A DNA stretch of 64,000 bases. It comes from Pseudomonadota bacterium. GTDB taxonomy: Bacteria > Pseudomonadota > Gammaproteobacteria > Burkholderiales > Burkholderiaceae_F. The DNA is taken from positions 35,249-99,248 of the forward strand of contig JAKBZN010000004.1 in assembly GCA_021842465.1 (NCBI GenBank). Direction: 5' to 3'. A program made the translations under genes and the position numbers. The notes below the pieces were generated by a model. It was not told where the DNA came from. It ran no database searches and saw only the letters and a list, made by a program, of their open reading frames with translations. The stretch's first letter is position 1. Every line of letters begins with the position of its first letter. Shown piece by piece: positions 63,083 through 64,000 of the stretch.

Positions 63083-63852
63083 GCGATCCGGCCGCGCCGT
63101 TGTTGGCGTGTCGCGATCTCGATCTGGGCTACGACACGAAGGTGCTCGTCCGGGGCTTGCGATGGGACGTCCGGCGCGGTGAGCGCTGGGTCATCGTAGG
63201 TCCCAACGGGGCGGGAAAATCGTCCCTTCTGCGCGTGCTGGCGGGCGCGCAGCGACCCGGTGCCGGCACGGTGGCGCTGGCGGGCCTGCCGGCTGGCCAA
63301 ACGACTGCCGAAGCGCTCGCCGCGATCCGGGCCTTCGTTGCCGATCGATGGGCCGATCCGTTCGGATTCACCGTTCGGGATACGGTGCTTGCGGGGTGCT
63401 TCCGGTTGCGCGGCGGCGATCGGAGCGACGCCGCCGCGGCGTTGCGGTTTCTGGAGTCGGTGGCCTGCGCGCATCTTGCCGATCGCGACGTCCGCGGTCT
63501 TTCGCGTGGTGAACGACAGCGCGTGGCGATCGCCGCGGCGCTGGCCCAAGAGACGCCGCTGCTGTTTCTCGATGAGCCGGTGTCCCATCAGGACCCGCGT
63601 CAGCGAGGGAGCGTCCTGCGTTGCCTGACGGCTGCGGCGCAAGGCGATGGCGGGCGGGCGATCATCGCCGTGTTCCACGACCTCGATGCCGCGCTGCGCT
63701 TCGCGACGCACGCACTGCTCCTGTCCGGCGACGGGGCGTGGCGGGCGGGTACGGCGCAGGACGTGCTGACGGGGGAGAATCTCGGGCGGCTGTTCGGCGT
63801 GCGTTTCGTCGAAGCGGTGGCCGAAGGCCGGCGCATCGTCGTCGCGGAATAG
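63079..63852 (+). CDS. btuD: Cobalamin ABC transporter ATPase
   Basis: BtuD powers BtuC. The 257-residue ATPase has Walker A VGPNGAGKSSLL (about residues 36-47), signature LSRGERQRVAIA (SRGE instead of SGGE), Walker B PLLFLDEPVSHQD and the switch His in AVFHDLD. The GTG start overlaps the btuC stop. The end is 22 bases before a transposase fragment, so any further btu/cob gene has probably been separated by an insertion. Confidence 0.93.
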   Translation: MSDPAAPLLACRDLDLGYDTKVLVRGLRWDVRRGERWVIVGPNGAGKSSLLRVLAGAQRPGAGTVALAGLPAGQTTAEALAAIRAFVADRWADPFGFTVRDTVLAGCFRLRGGDRSDAAAALRFLESVACAHLADRDVRGLSRGERQRVAIAAALAQETPLLFLDEPVSHQDPRQRGSVLRCLTAAAQGDGGRAIIAVFHDLDAALRFATHALLLSGDGAWRAGTAQDVLTGENLGRLFGVRFVEAVAEGRRIVVAE

Positions 63853-63874
63853 CCGGTCCGCGCGACCACGACGT

Positions 63875-64000
63875 CTAGTGTAGTGAGTCTGAAGTTCGCA
63901 GACAAAATCGTTCGATCGAGGCAAGGATGTCATCGGCCGATTTCGTCCAGACGAACGGCTTCGGAGCTTTGTTGTAGATGGTGAGGTAGTCGCGGATGGC
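63875..64000 (-). mobile_element. IS630-family transposase, C-terminal end (runs off the window)
   Basis: The minus strand encodes 41 residues before a TAG: AIRDYLTIYNKAPKPFVWTK followed by SADDILASIERFC. This is the typical C-terminus of IS630-family DDE transposases ('YL..HN..PKPF.WTK.AD.IL..I.RF'). The rest lies beyond position 64000. The element's end is probably close to 63870, where btuD intergenic DNA begins; the terminal repeat cannot be defined without the other end. Confidence 0.82.

Overview
The window is about 64 kb of GC-rich, densely packed bacterial chromosome. It looks like a betaproteobacterium, most likely Burkholderiales or a close relative. Several gene orders typical of that class support this: RNB-nuclease/tonB/aroE; gap-pgk-fba-purC-purE-purK-tsaC; lptFG divergent from pepA-holC-valS; EVE gene/6S RNA/zapA/zapB; and yqjD-yqjE-yqjK. 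Nearly everything is core chromosome. No prophage, CRISPR array, rRNA or tRNA gene was seen. The only mobile DNA is the tail of an IS630-type transposase at the right edge.

Layout. 1-4.7 kb: 3' part of an RNB ribonuclease, tonB, aroE, cytochrome b561, YceI. 4.7-7.7 kb: KTSC protein and ubiD (minus), then a lytic transglycosylase (plus) behind a well-formed sigma70 promoter. 7.9-12.3 kb: maeB malic enzyme, patatin phospholipase, rsmE. 12.4-20 kb: glycolysis/purine block gap-pgk-fba-dgkA-purC-purE-purK-tsaC. 20-25.2 kb: UPF0016 exporter, yqjKED envelope operon, uup, a TusE/DsrC-like protein, a small membrane protein, phhB. 25.3-34.4 kb: a 1382-residue MASE1-GAF-GGDEF-globin-GAF-EAL protein, SemiSWEET, thioesterase, a histidine kinase/response regulator pair, pdxH, tcdA. 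34.4-42.7 kb: uspA with a bacteriohemerythrin, pepP-glnS, a GDPD phosphodiesterase, fnr and hemN. 42.8-54 kb: alaS, tusA, valS-(Pro-rich)-holC-pepA, lptF-lptG. 54-58.4 kb: 2Fe-2S reductase, truncated haemoglobin, SQR-like flavoprotein, lgt, Crp-family regulator. 58.4-64 kb: EVE, 6S RNA, zapA, zapB, a cobalamin riboswitch with btuB-btuC-btuD, and the IS fragment.

How the genes fit together. A recurring theme is sensing and handling of O2, NO and redox state. The window holds a [4Fe-4S] FNR with a near-perfect FNR box placed to act on hemN and fnr, a globin-coupled cyclic-di-GMP enzyme, a bacteriohemerythrin paired with a universal stress protein, a group-1 truncated haemoglobin next to a ferredoxin-type reductase and an SQR-like flavoprotein, and a second Crp-type regulator. 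This suggests a facultative or microaerobic lifestyle. Vitamin B12 uptake is riboswitch controlled.

No wholly new system is evident. The most unusual items are a roughly 95-residue insertion inside GlnRS, the domain order and His/Cys-rich tail of the globin-coupled GGDEF-EAL protein, three islands of related REP-like repeats (one a 34-bp tandem array), and palindromes upstream of the truncated haemoglobin gene.
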